A DNA stretch of 64,000 nucleotides from Gemmatimonadota bacterium (GCA_022563595.1 JADFNB010000005.1:1-64000), one strand, 5' to 3'. Counted from the stretch's first letter, positions 37,950 to 45,998 are shown. Program-made: numbers and translations. Notes: generated by a model not told the origin, from the letters alone.

Positions 37950-38536
37950 TCGAATGGATCTTCCTGGTACTGCTGGTCGCCGTCGTGCTCTGGAAGATCG
38001 GCGCCTACAACAAGCTGATCGCCTTGAAAGGCCAGACGGTCAACGCGTGGAAACAGATCGACGTGCAGCTAAAGCGGCGCCACGATCTGATCCCGAACCT
38101 CGTGAACACGGTGAAGGGGGCGATGGAATTCGAGCGTGAGACGCTCGAAGCCGTCATTCAGGCGCGCAACCAGGCGGTGAAGATCCAGGCCGATGCGCTC
38201 CCGACAGGCGGGGTGAAGGCGCTCGCCCAGGCGGAAGCCAACCTCACGTCCGCGCTGTCGCGGCTCAACGTGGTGGTTGAGCAGTATCCCGACCTGAAAG
38301 CCACCGGCAACGTGGGGCAATTACAGGAGGAATTGACGTCGACCGAGAACCGTGTGAGGTTCGCCCGCCAACTCTACAACGACACCGCCACCGACTACAA
38401 CGTCAAACAGCAACAGTTCCCGTGGAACCTGATCGCCGGCGTCGCCAAAGCGGAGATCGTCGAGCTGTGGGAGATCGAGGAACCCCGTGACCGCGACGTG
38501 CCGCAGGTCGATCTCTCCATGAACGCGAAGGCGTGA
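37946..38536 (+). CDS. lemA: LemA family protein
   Basis: This 196-residue protein has a single N-terminal membrane helix (IFLVLLVAVVLWKIG), followed by the family core: YNKLIALKGQTVNAWKQIDV, then QLKRRHDLIPNLVNTVKG, and later RFARQLYNDTATDYN. LemA proteins are membrane-anchored helical bundles of unclear role. They are commonly encoded beside an M48 peptidase (HtpX-like) or TPM-domain protein. Here the downstream M48 gene is present only as wreckage, so LemA has lost its usual partner. The gene is coupled to merR by an ATGA overlap and to the pseudogene by a TGAGC junction. Confidence 0.93.
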   Translation: MIEWIFLVLLVAVVLWKIGAYNKLIALKGQTVNAWKQIDVQLKRRHDLIPNLVNTVKGAMEFERETLEAVIQARNQAVKIQADALPTGGVKALAQAEANLTSALSRLNVVVEQYPDLKATGNVGQLQEELTSTENRVRFARQLYNDTATDYNVKQQQFPWNLIAGVAKAEIVELWEIEEPRDRDVPQVDLSMNAKA

Positions 38537-38818
38537 GCGCGACGAATCTCTTCGCACAACAGCGACGCAACCAGAGACGGTCGGCGCTACTCGTCGCCCG
38601 CCCCAAACAGGTGCTCTGGGCGACGGGCGCCTGGGAGGCTGGTGAACCCGCGCTCACCCAAAGAGAAGCAGTTCGTGAACGTGGTGGCCGTGCCAACTCG
38701 AAACACGGGTTGCTCGCAGACGTGCTCGCCACCCATCCACCCATGGCGGTACGTGGCCCGGCTGCGGCGGACGGCCTATCAGTACGAGAAGACCGGCGTG
38801 CTTCCCGAAACGGTGTGA
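38533..38818 (+). pseudogene. Remnant of an M48-family metallopeptidase (HtpX-like)
   Basis: Pieces of an M48 peptidase appear in correct order but in different frames. The intact start is SATNLFAQQRRNQRRSALLV. NPRSPKEKQFVNVV is a conserved segment before the catalytic domain in these peptidases. It is followed by LLADVLATHPPMA and then YVARLRRTAYQYEKTGVLPE, the family C-terminus. The whole catalytic domain with HExxH is missing, and at least two frameshifts separate the pieces. About 286 bases remain of a gene that should exceed 800. Position directly after lemA is the normal one for this peptidase, which supports the call. Confidence 0.8.
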
Positions 38819-38853
38819 GGGACAGGACACCGGACCGGTGACGGCGTGACGGA

Positions 38854-40350
38854 ATGACCCGGATCCGCTGGATCCTGCTTGCGGCTGCCGCGCTCGTGGC
38901 GGCTGGGGTCACGCTGTGGGCCGTCCGGCGCACGCGGGAACTGATACGGGCGTGGACGCGCCGGCTGGTTCTGCGCAGCGTCCATCGGTTTCGCGTTCGG
39001 CTGAACCGTTACAAGCTGGTCAGGCGCAGCGTCATTCGGGACGAGTTGCTGCTCGATCGCATCGTGCACGACGCCATGCGGGAGCACTGCCGCGAGACGG
39101 GCGTGAGCGAGATCGAGGCGCGTGCCCGGGTCGAGCGCTACATCCAGGAGATCGTGCCGTTCTTCAACGTCCTCTCGTATTACCGGTTCGGTTACAACGT
39201 CTCGCGTATCCTCATCAATCTCTTGTACCGGGTCAGCATCACCCACGCCGATCGCGCGGCGTTGGACGCCATCCCCCAACGTGACGTCGTCGTTTACCTG
39301 ATCAATCATCGCTCCAACGCGGATTACGTCGTGGTGGCGTACGTCCTGGCGGAGGGCGTGAGCATCAGCTATGCGGTGGGCGAGTGGGCGCGCACGTGGC
39401 CGCTGGAGTACATCTTCAAGTCGTTCGGCTCGTACTTCATCCGGCGCCGGTTCCGCGAGCCGCTCTACCACACGGTGCTCGAGCGCTACATCCAGCTCAT
39501 CACCCGCAACGGCGTCACACAGGGGATCTTCCTGGAGGGCGGGCTGAGCCGCGACGGAGCGCTCCGGCCGGCGAAGATCGGTTTGCTCGACTACGTAGCG
39601 CGGACCCTGGTCGATCCCGCATTCGATCGCGACATCTGGCTCGTGCCGGTGGCGCTCAATTACGACCGGGTGCTCGAGGATCGTTCCCTCATCCGGGAGC
39701 TGATCGACGAGGCCGACCGGCCGAGCCGGGGCCGGCAGTTGGCCGGAGTCGTCCACTACGTGGGCTGGAACGTGCTCCGGTTCCTGACGGGGAACCTCAA
39801 ACGCTATGGGCGGGTGGCGGTGAACTTCGGCACGCCGCTTTCGCTCAGCGCCTGGGCGGCGAACCATCCCGGCGCTCTCGAGTTGCCGAAAGAGGAACGC
39901 CTGCCCGAGGTGCAACGGCTCGCCGACACCCTGCTCGCGCGTATCGCGGAGATCGTCCCCGTAACCAGCGTCCCGCTGTGCGCGGCCGTGCTGCTCTCCT
40001 TCGGCGAGACGCTCGTGCCGCGCAACCGATTACTCGAGCGGTTGGACATCTATCGGGATCACCTGCTGCAACGCGAGGCGAAACTCGTGCACGCCGAGCG
40101 TGATGCCGAAGCCATCTGGGACCGTGCCTGGCGCACCTTCCGGATGCGCCGGCTCGTGGTACGTGAGGGAGACGCATATATCATTCTACCATCGCAGCGA
40201 CCGCTGCTGGAGTATTACGCGAACTCGGTGCGGCATCTCCTGCCGCGCGAGCGGCCCGTCGAACAGCCGCACCCGGCGCGCGAGGTAGACGAGTCCCTGC
40301 CACGGCTCAAGCAGTGGCAGCCGGCTCCGAGACCAGGATCAAGCGATTGA
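38854..40350 (+). CDS. PlsB-like glycerol-3-phosphate/lysophosphatidate acyltransferase
   Basis: This 498-residue protein has an N-terminal membrane helix (WILLAAAALVAAGVTLWAV) and a PlsC-type acyltransferase domain with block I INHRSNADYVVVAY (catalytic His-x4-Asp), block II GSYFIRRRFR, block III FLEGGLSRDG and block IV VPVALNY. The EGGxSR form of block III is typical of PlsB-type enzymes, which use glycerol-3-phosphate, rather than PlsC. E. coli PlsB is about 800 residues, so this is a shorter relative. It should act at the inner membrane in phospholipid synthesis. It lies just after the M48 remnant. Confidence 0.85.
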   Translation: MTRIRWILLAAAALVAAGVTLWAVRRTRELIRAWTRRLVLRSVHRFRVRLNRYKLVRRSVIRDELLLDRIVHDAMREHCRETGVSEIEARARVERYIQEIVPFFNVLSYYRFGYNVSRILINLLYRVSITHADRAALDAIPQRDVVVYLINHRSNADYVVVAYVLAEGVSISYAVGEWARTWPLEYIFKSFGSYFIRRRFREPLYHTVLERYIQLITRNGVTQGIFLEGGLSRDGALRPAKIGLLDYVARTLVDPAFDRDIWLVPVALNYDRVLEDRSLIRELIDEADRPSRGRQLAGVVHYVGWNVLRFLTGNLKRYGRVAVNFGTPLSLSAWAANHPGALELPKEERLPEVQRLADTLLARIAEIVPVTSVPLCAAVLLSFGETLVPRNRLLERLDIYRDHLLQREAKLVHAERDAEAIWDRAWRTFRMRRLVVREGDAYIILPSQRPLLEYYANSVRHLLPRERPVEQPHPAREVDESLPRLKQWQPAPRPGSSD

Positions 40351-40386
40351 TCCGCTGGCTGAGGAGCGGGCGATCGATCCGGATCT

Positions 40387-40545
40387 GTGGAGGTGAGCCG
40401 GATCCTGCTCGACACCTCGGGCTACGCTGCTTTCATGCCACAGCTGAACTCCTACGGGTCTACCGGGAACGCATCCTCGAGATCGCCTAACAGAACGGCA
40501 TACGGAACGTGCGGGTGTTCGGTTCCTATACTCACCGGCCGAGTC
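40387..40545 (+). pseudogene. Collapsed toxin-antitoxin remnants: VapC start plus nucleotidyltransferase start
   Basis: From the GTG at 40387, about 17 codons read VEVSRILLDTSGYAAFM, the standard opening of a PIN-domain VapC toxin with its first catalytic Asp. The frame then breaks. In another frame from about 40446, LLRVYRERILEIA, a stop, then NGIRNVRVFGSYTH match the start of an MNT-type nucleotidyltransferase antitoxin, whose GS motif begins its active site. Neither gene continues. The block is best read as two toxin-antitoxin modules fused by deletion. Confidence 0.62.
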
Positions 40546-40738
40546 GCTTCCAGGCGGCCTCTCCCCGCGCCACGGCCCGCAGTATCGCGCCCAGCAGCTG
40601 CCGCTCCCGCGGGGCAGCCAGGTCTGGGACCAACAGCGCGGCCACGCAACGAATCCCGGCCAGCGCCTGGCGCAGCTCGTCGAGCGCCGCGGCGCGGGCG
40701 GCGGCGTCCTCATCGGGCATGACGTGGAACGGCGACAT
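40532..40738 (-). CDS. Possible small protein, 68 residues
   Basis: An open frame from ATG 40738 gives a helical, Ala/Leu-rich protein (AAALDELRQALAGIR, then LLGAILRAVARGEAAWKRLG). A much longer version from 41056 is possible, but it would cross a strong terminator-like hairpin at 40815-40858, so I prefer the short form. There is no convincing ribosome site and no recognised family. It may be a remnant. Confidence 0.3.
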   Translation of the reverse strand: MSPFHVMPDEDAAARAAALDELRQALAGIRCVAALLVPDLAAPRERQLLGAILRAVARGEAAWKRLGR

Positions 40739-40814
40739 GGTGTGAGTGTGCGCCGGACGGCGCTGCGCTGCGGTATCGTTTTCGCGGGCGAGGCGGCGTA
40801 ACGCTGCGAGGTCC

Positions 40815-40858
40815 CCAAAAACGAAACGGCGGGCCAACCTCAAGAGGTTGCCCGCCGT
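40815..40858 (-). terminator. Strong intrinsic terminator, minus strand
   Basis: A 15-16-bp stem (arm ACGGCGGGC plus AACCTC, with a single bulged base) closes a tiny loop at 40826-40858. On the minus strand the next bases are TTCGTTTTTGG. A GC-rich stem plus T-run is a textbook Rho-independent terminator. No clear gene lies upstream on that strand until 41454, so the transcript it ends is unexplained. Confidence 0.7.
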
Positions 40859-41056
40859 CTCCGCATCGGCTACCCGGAGCCAAGGGATTGACTCCCCTGT
40901 TCTTCTTCCCTCTGCCGCCGCATGGACTGCTGCGTCCGCGGTAGGGCATCCAGGAGCTCCGGCTTCCATCCCCAAGCGGCCTGGCCGAGCCACGAGGTTC
41001 ACCGGTGCGAGCGCTGCGAGTCGGATCAGGTCGCGGACTGACCCTTCGCACTGCAC

Positions 41057-41453
41057 GCCGAGGCGCTGGATCGGCGTGGACGAGGCACGCGACTGGCCCC
41101 GCCGGCTCGGGTCGGAGTAGCCACCCGGATCGTCAGACGCCTGAGCCCTTTGTTGCGTCGGCGCCCTCCCCGGAATTTCCGCCCGAACTTGTCACACAGG
41201 GCGTGGTCAAGACATAGAGTCAAGACCCTTCCCCCATGCAACATGAGGGTCAATATATGCACCCCGCAAGACCGCGCAAGTGCCGATCTTTCTTCGGCTT
41301 ACGTGCCCTGTGTGCAGCCGATGTGGAAGCCTAACCGCGCCTGCCGCAGGCGTTTGCGAAGGCTATCCACTCGATGTGGAATTGTCGATTCTCGCACACG
41401 GCTGATGATCAACAGCGGGCGTGGAAAACATCCCACTCGAGGCCGCTCGGCGA
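41057..41453. other. Gene-poor stretch
   Basis: No open frame here has family features on either strand. Base composition drops towards AT between about 41205 and 41270 and again around 41360-41420, unlike the flanking genes. The minus-strand terminator at 40815-40858 lies downstream, so a non-coding transcript crossing 40860-41250 is possible. Confidence 0.4.
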
Positions 41454-42074
41454 TCACTCGTGGATGCCGACTTCCGCGTAGATGTAGGGCTCACCATCAC
41501 CTATCGGAAGAAACAGCACTCCGCCGCCGCCGGTAGCGAACCACCCGGCGAGCAGTTGGTTCGACACGGCCGGCGCGGGTTCCTGAAACATCGCCGCGAG
41601 CCACCGCTTAACGTGACGCAGCTCGGGTGCGCGCTTGGAGAGCATCGAGACGGCGGTTCCGGCTCCTTGGGTGGCACGCAGGAAATGGGCGTGCGCGTGC
41701 ACCTTCTGCACGAACTCGTAGGCCCTGACACCCGGCTCGTCGTAGAGCAGCGTGCCCTCGTACGGGTCAGCCGGCGGCGCGTCCATGCGTGGCCCCAAGT
41801 AGACGTAGATCCGCCGCCCCTCGCGACGGCGCTCCACCATGGCCGCGGCGGCGTCGCCGCTCAGGCGTCCTGCGTGGACGAGATCGCCGAGATCGAGAAT
41901 GCCCACCGCAAGCGTCCACTCCAGCGCCGCCAGCGCAGTGTGAAGCGGGCATCCGACCTGGTCGTTGTAGGCGATCAGGCGCGGCGCCTCACCCGCATGC
42001 TGGAAGAAATATCCCAATGCTTCGGCGCGGTCCGTGAAGGCTTGCGTAGTGCGGGATTCGGCGGGAACCGTCAT
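41454..42074 (-). CDS. Hypothetical protein, 206 residues
   Basis: This is a mixed alpha/beta cytoplasmic protein without signal peptide or membrane helix. Notable segments are GVRAYEFVQKVHAHAHFLRA, with two closely spaced His, and the end motif GVLFLPIGDGEPYIYAEVG. No family is recognised. It reads with normal third-position GC and starts at ATG 42074. It is divergent from an exported protein gene, sharing an 80-base promoter region. Confidence 0.6.
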   Translation of the reverse strand: MTVPAESRTTQAFTDRAEALGYFFQHAGEAPRLIAYNDQVGCPLHTALAALEWTLAVGILDLGDLVHAGRLSGDAAAAMVERRREGRRIYVYLGPRMDAPPADPYEGTLLYDEPGVRAYEFVQKVHAHAHFLRATQGAGTAVSMLSKRAPELRHVKRWLAAMFQEPAPAVSNQLLAGWFATGGGGVLFLPIGDGEPYIYAEVGIHE

Positions 42075-42153
42075 ATCGGTGTCAACATAACCACGCGGTG
42101 GGAGCGGCGCCTAGCTCGACGGCGTAGACGTGCCGGCCGCTTCACGCTAACCT

Positions 42154-42750
42154 ATGTCGATGCGCGTCGTGCCAGTCGTCCTCGCCCTCGCGTGCCTCCT
42201 CAGCCACGGGCTCCAGGCCCAGCGAGACAGCGTGCTCGCGCATCGCTGGGTCGGTACTCACCTCGGCCGGCCGCTGCACTTCGAGTTCTACGGCGACACG
42301 ATGCTGGTCCTCAACGACCGGCATGCCCTCGATTTCCGGCTCACTCACGACTCGCTTGTTGCCGTGGGCGACACCCTCGTGATGGGACGGTACCGACTGT
42401 CGTTCGGCCGCCTTCTCTTCACCACTCCGGACGGCGTCGTCACCATGGCGACTCAGAGCGCGCTGGCGCGGCCCCTCACCGGCAGGTGGCGAGGGCCCCT
42501 GGGCACGGATGACGACGCGCGCCTCGAGATACAACTGTTCGCCAACGGGGTCGCCCGCTGGCGTCTCTTCCCGAACGGTCGGCGGACCTCCGGCGAATGG
42601 GACCGCGATTTCCGCATCATCACGTTCGTATGGGAGGACCAGGAGGAGACGGAGTGGAAGGCCCTGTACGACCCGATCGGGAATGCGCTCCAGTTCGAGC
42701 AGACGGTGCCGGAGAGCGGGGCCACGATATTGCGACGGACGTTTCGCTAG
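42154..42750 (+). CDS. Exported hypothetical protein, 198 residues
   Basis: A signal peptide (RVVPVVLALACLLSHGLQAQ) gives cleavage after Ala-Gln-type residues. The rest is beta-rich with repeated short strands (HFEFYGDTMLVLNDRHALDF, then RLEIQLFANGVARWRL), suggesting two copies of a small lipocalin-like or beta-sandwich unit. No catalytic motif is visible. It is expected in the periplasm. The family is not recognised. Confidence 0.7.
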   Translation: MSMRVVPVVLALACLLSHGLQAQRDSVLAHRWVGTHLGRPLHFEFYGDTMLVLNDRHALDFRLTHDSLVAVGDTLVMGRYRLSFGRLLFTTPDGVVTMATQSALARPLTGRWRGPLGTDDDARLEIQLFANGVARWRLFPNGRRTSGEWDRDFRIITFVWEDQEETEWKALYDPIGNALQFEQTVPESGATILRRTFR

Positions 42751-42798
42751 CGCCCAGGGACATCCTTCCCCGCGTTCCGGCGCCCGGCTCTCCAGCGG

Positions 42799-43656
42799 CT
42801 AGATCACGACCACCGGGCTCAGCTCGTGGCGGTGTCGCTCGAAGGCGGCCTCAGCCCTGTCCAACACGGCCCGAACCTTTCCGTCCGTCAGGTCGGCGAA
42901 CTTGGTATTCGGCTCGAGTCGCCCGGTGATGCGACGCACCATGACCAAGGCGCGCGTGACCTCGCACAGTTCCGGGTCCGGCGCCGTATGTCCCGTAACC
43001 AGCAGATCGCGGATGAACGGCAGGGTTCCCGGATCGCCGAGCACGAACAGCGACTCGAGTATCCGCGGACTGAGAAACGCGCGCAGGTGAAGATCCGAGC
43101 GCACCCCACCGAACAGGTTCATGAGCACGTCTGCGGCACCGGCGCGAGGGTAGTAGCGCGCCGCTTCGGCCGCCGCACCCACGAACGCGTGGTGGGCGGC
43201 GGGGTTGAGATAGCGATCGAACAAAGGCCACTGTGCCGGCGGGTGCTGTGCGGCGAGGGCGAGAAAGGCGTAGTAGCGACGCGGTAGCGGCGCGGCGGCG
43301 TCACCGACCACGGTGGCAAGCCCGGCCGCGCCATAACGGTGCGCGACCAGGGCGGCCGCCGTCGCGTGTTGGAGCCGTTCGAGCGCCGGCACACGGAAGG
43401 TGGCGATATGCCGGGCCACCCGTGTGCCGCGGCCGACGATCAACGGCACCCGGTCGAGCAGCCGCAACAGCAGCCCGTCGATCTCGTCCAGGACGGGCAC
43501 CCATCCCGGATGGGTTTCCCGCCGAGCCTGCCGCAGCACCTCCCATCCGCGCGCTTCGACCCGGGCGCTGCGCCACCGCGCCTCGACCTCGGCGGCCTCG
43601 TCGAGACCGAGCAGGCCGCGCAGCGCCTCGGCGAACAGCCCCGCACGCTGTAGCAT
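42799..43656 (-). CDS. Helical repeat protein (HEAT-like), 285 residues
   Basis: This all-helical protein has repeated units such as LERLQHATAAALVAHRYGAA and FIRDLLVTGHTAPDPELCEV. It resembles HEAT-type arrays and has no signal peptide. I place the start at the ATG at 43656. The open frame extends 102 codons further, but that part is antisense to the chemotaxis-receptor fragment and has atypical Ser/Cys-rich composition. A protein-binding role is likely; no function can be named. Confidence 0.65.
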   Translation of the reverse strand: MLQRAGLFAEALRGLLGLDEAAEVEARWRSARVEARGWEVLRQARRETHPGWVPVLDEIDGLLLRLLDRVPLIVGRGTRVARHIATFRVPALERLQHATAAALVAHRYGAAGLATVVGDAAAPLPRRYYAFLALAAQHPPAQWPLFDRYLNPAAHHAFVGAAAEAARYYPRAGAADVLMNLFGGVRSDLHLRAFLSPRILESLFVLGDPGTLPFIRDLLVTGHTAPDPELCEVTRALVMVRRITGRLEPNTKFADLTDGKVRAVLDRAEAAFERHRHELSPVVVI

Positions 43657-43726
43657 GCATTCAATGTAGCCGATTGCCTTCCCGCCGATTGCGCGCCAAT
43701 CTGCCTCGGGTGTCTGCCCTCGATAA

Positions 43727-44014
43727 GGTGCGGCCGGAGCCCTCGAGGAGATCGTGAACACGGTGAACGAGATCGAGCAGGCCGCGCGCCGCATCACCGA
43801 ACAGGCCAGCGCCACCCGCGAGGCGGTCACGGGGATCTCGGATGTGCTACAGCAGGTGGCCGTGGCGGCGGCAACCCAAGCGTCCTCGGCCCAACAGGTC
43901 ACCGCCGCCGCCGAGGAGCAGGGCGCATCGACCGAGGAGATGGCAGCCCAGGCCAATACCATGACCCAGGCGGCCGACCGCCTGCGACATTTGGTGGAGG
44001 GGTTTACCGTCTAG
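43727..44014 (+). pseudogene. C-terminal tail of a methyl-accepting chemotaxis protein
   Basis: An open stretch from 43727 reads GALEEIVNTVNEIEQAARR, then a long coiled coil with AAAEEQGASTEEMAAQA, ending RLRHLVEGFTV. This is the last 90 or so residues of a chemoreceptor signalling domain, downstream of the hairpin tip. A stop lies immediately upstream in frame, and no ligand-binding, HAMP or tip region precedes it. A GTG at 43754 could in principle start an 86-residue peptide. It is best read as the leftover end of a deleted receptor gene. Confidence 0.65.
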
Positions 44015-44406
44015 CGGCGTTTCGTCGTCTTGGACTCGGCGCGCTTCGTGGCCGTCTTCCGCTTCGTCGCTATCTTCTTCCTCGCAGCCTTCGGCTTCAC
44101 GACCTTCTTCTTGGCCACCTTCTTCTTGGCCTTCCGCGTCCGCGCAGCCGACCGGCCACGCGAGGTCTTGCCAGCCTGCCGCACGTCCGCCAGCACCTCA
44201 TCCCCCTCGGCGGTTCCGATCAGGCCGCGGCGCACGGCATACTGCACCAACTCCTCGGCATCCTGCCGGGAGAACGGGCGGAGCCGCGCCGCGCTGCGGA
44301 TCGTGTTGACCAACGCGTCCGCGACGGAACTGCGCAACACATTCGCAATCCCGGGTACACTTTCGAGCAGCGCGGAGATCTGTGAGCCGCCTAGTTCAGC
44401 CGCCAT
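44011..44406 (-). CDS. Small protein with histone H1-like Lys/Ala tail
   Basis: This is a 131-residue protein. The first roughly 85 residues are helical (SQISALLESVPGIANVLRSS, then DAEELVQYAVRRGLIG). The last 45 residues are extremely basic, with repeated AKKK, KPKAARKK and KRKTATKR units like bacterial histone H1-type tails. It probably binds DNA or RNA through the tail. The ATG at 44406 has GGGAG close upstream. It is convergent with the chemoreceptor remnant, overlapping by 4 bases. Confidence 0.72.
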   Translation of the reverse strand: MAAELGGSQISALLESVPGIANVLRSSVADALVNTIRSAARLRPFSRQDAEELVQYAVRRGLIGTAEGDEVLADVRQAGKTSRGRSAARTRKAKKKVAKKKVVKPKAARKKIATKRKTATKRAESKTTKRR

Positions 44407-44547
44407 GCACACTCCCTAGGTGGCAGGGGAAGGTTGGGCGGCAACCTAGTCGCTCCCCGGCCCCGAGTCAAGCGCATTGCCGTTCGCGGGGCAAAAGCTC
44501 TAACTGATTTATTGACAGATAGTTAACGACTAATGCCGCCGCTCCGC

Positions 44548-44826
44548 TCAGGTCGTGGGGCTGCGGGTCCGCAGGCGCCGGGCACGCTGCCCCAGGGGCG
44601 GTCGCACGCGGCGTGAGATGCGCCACTCCGATTGGGACAGCATTTCGGCCAAGACGGCGCGCGTTCGCCGATCGACCGGGAGATCCAGGTGCATCTCCAG
44701 GCGATACTCGGCGCCGTCGGTTCCGCGGCCGTCGAGCAGGAATCCCGTCTGTACCGGCCGGACCACATCGACCTCGATGTCGGCCAGCGGAACGAAGGCC
44801 TTCCCGTCGTGGGGGTCGCCCGCCAT
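44548..44826 (-). CDS. Hypothetical protein, 92 residues (PilZ-like size)
   Basis: A short beta-rich core (FVPLADIEVDVVRPVQTGFLL, then YRLEMHLDLPVDRRTRAVLA) is followed by a helix and a basic tail. No family is certain. The reading frame has normal composition. It lies between the H1-like gene and a zinc-finger protein gene on the other strand. The AT-rich spacer at 44500-44540 downstream separates it from its neighbour. Confidence 0.5.
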   Translation of the reverse strand: MAGDPHDGKAFVPLADIEVDVVRPVQTGFLLDGRGTDGAEYRLEMHLDLPVDRRTRAVLAEMLSQSEWRISRRVRPPLGQRARRLRTRSPTT

Positions 44827-44955
44827 CCAGTGCTCCCGGTATGATTCTACCCGGAGAGATACCGCTTACCGCCCGTCAGTCAAGGGGTTACGGCGGTTTG
44901 CCAGCGGCTCTTTCGCTGGGTAGATTTCGACGTTCTGCAAGAAAGGGGTATTCGA

Positions 44956-45213
44956 GTGGGACGTCGTGGAATCAAAGAGTACCGCGCCGCCGAAGCGCTG
45001 CAACTGATCCTCGCTGATCGCGACCGTGAACCCCTCAGTTGCCCCTCGTGTGGGGCGGTGGCCATCGACCGGACGCCGAAGCGCCGCCTGCGGGCTTCCG
45101 CCCGCGAGGCAGACCGTCGAGTCATGCTCAAGTGCACGAAATGCGGCCGACAGGCAGCTTACGCGCCGAAGAACGTCACGCAGCCGTCCGAGGCGCAGCT
45201 AACGGCCACCTGA
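44956..45213 (+). CDS. Small zinc-finger protein, 85 residues
   Basis: Two CxxC pairs (CPSCG at about residue 29 and CTKCGR at about 60) flank a basic segment (RTPKRRLRASAREADRR), forming one predicted zinc ribbon. The GTG start at 44956 is preceded by AAGAAAGGGG. It ends in Thr/Ala-rich tail residues. A strong terminator hairpin lies 30 bases after the stop. Nucleic-acid binding is plausible but not shown. Confidence 0.68.
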   Translation: MGRRGIKEYRAAEALQLILADRDREPLSCPSCGAVAIDRTPKRRLRASAREADRRVMLKCTKCGRQAAYAPKNVTQPSEAQLTAT

Positions 45214-45243
45214 GGTTACCCCCAAGCGGACCGTAACAACGGC

Positions 45244-45267
45244 TGCGGCGCCTCGCCTGAGGCGCCG
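45244..45267. terminator. Bidirectional hairpin between zinc-finger and lepB genes
   Basis: A perfect 10-bp stem (GCGGCGCCTC / GAGGCGCCGC) with a 4-base loop lies between two convergent genes. A short T-containing run (GTCGTTGTCC) follows on the plus strand. It probably terminates both. Confidence 0.65.
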
Positions 45268-45287
45268 CGTCGTTGTCCTGTCGATTG

Positions 45288-45998
45288 TCAGTCCGGGGTG
45301 GCGAAGAGCCGTCTCCAGCGGACGGATGTAATGAACGGCAGCGGCAGCACGCCGTTCTTGTCGTAGCTGTAGTAGACGATCAGCGGGCGACCGCGTATGC
45401 GCCTGCGGCCGAGGAACCCCCAGTAACGGCTGTCGTACGAGTGGTCGCGATTGTCCCCCATCACGAAGAATGAATCCGGCGGCACCACTATAGGACCCCA
45501 GTTCTTGAGGGTCGGCCTGTACTCGGTGGGATCGCGGTCCGCTGTCAGGTAGCGGACCTGCCAGGCGCGCATCTTGGGATCTTCGGGATCCGCCAGCGAG
45601 TCGACGTGAAGCGCATACGGCTCGTCGCGCGGGACGCCGCTGACTTGGAGCACGTTGTCCACCATCGCGAGCGTGTCGCCGGGCACGCCGATGATCCGCT
45701 TGACGACGGTGAGCCTCTCGTCCTCGACCGACCTGAAGATCACCAGGTCGCCGCGTTCGGGCTCGCGAATGGGCGGTAGCCGCACGCCGGTAAACGGGAT
45801 CTCCGCCCCGTAGAGGGCCTTGTTCACGAAGAGGAAATCCCCGATCAGCAGCGTGTTCTCCATGCTGCCCGACGGAATACGGAACGCCTCGATCAGGAAC
45901 GTGCGCAGCAGGAGAAATATGGCCAACGCGATCACAATCGACTTGATCCACTCGCGCATATGCGACGCTGTGCTCTTCCGTTCCGTCTTATCCGCCAT
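45288..45998 (-). CDS. lepB: Signal peptidase I
   Basis: This 236-residue S26 peptidase removes signal peptides from exported proteins at the inner membrane. An N-terminal helix (SIVIALAIFLLLRTFLIEAF) is followed by box B with the catalytic Ser (IPSGSMENTLL), box D with the catalytic Lys (VVKRIIGVPGD), and box E (FVMGDNRDHSYDSRYWG). The ATG at 45998 has GGAAG about 8 bases upstream; the longer frame adds 23 residues without a ribosome site. It has a larger insert between boxes D and E than E. coli-type minimal forms. It is convergent with the zinc-finger gene. Confidence 0.94.
   Translation of the reverse strand: MADKTERKSTASHMREWIKSIVIALAIFLLLRTFLIEAFRIPSGSMENTLLIGDFLFVNKALYGAEIPFTGVRLPPIREPERGDLVIFRSVEDERLTVVKRIIGVPGDTLAMVDNVLQVSGVPRDEPYALHVDSLADPEDPKMRAWQVRYLTADRDPTEYRPTLKNWGPIVVPPDSFFVMGDNRDHSYDSRYWGFLGRRRIRGRPLIVYYSYDKNGVLPLPFITSVRWRRLFATPD

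Noticed and set aside
40739-41056. Upstream extension of the small minus-strand frame at 40532
   Set aside because: It would be translated through a strong terminator hairpin with T-run and shows no family features.
41026-41262. Minus-strand open frame of 78 codons
   Set aside because: No ribosome site, Arg-rich shadow-like composition and no family features.
43657-43962. N-terminal extension of the HEAT-like protein
   Set aside because: It is antisense to the chemoreceptor tail and its Ser/Cys-rich composition is typical of a shadow frame.
44500-44545. AT-rich patch with a TTGACA hexamer
   Set aside because: No -10 box at proper spacing and no gene in the right place downstream; too weak to call a promoter.
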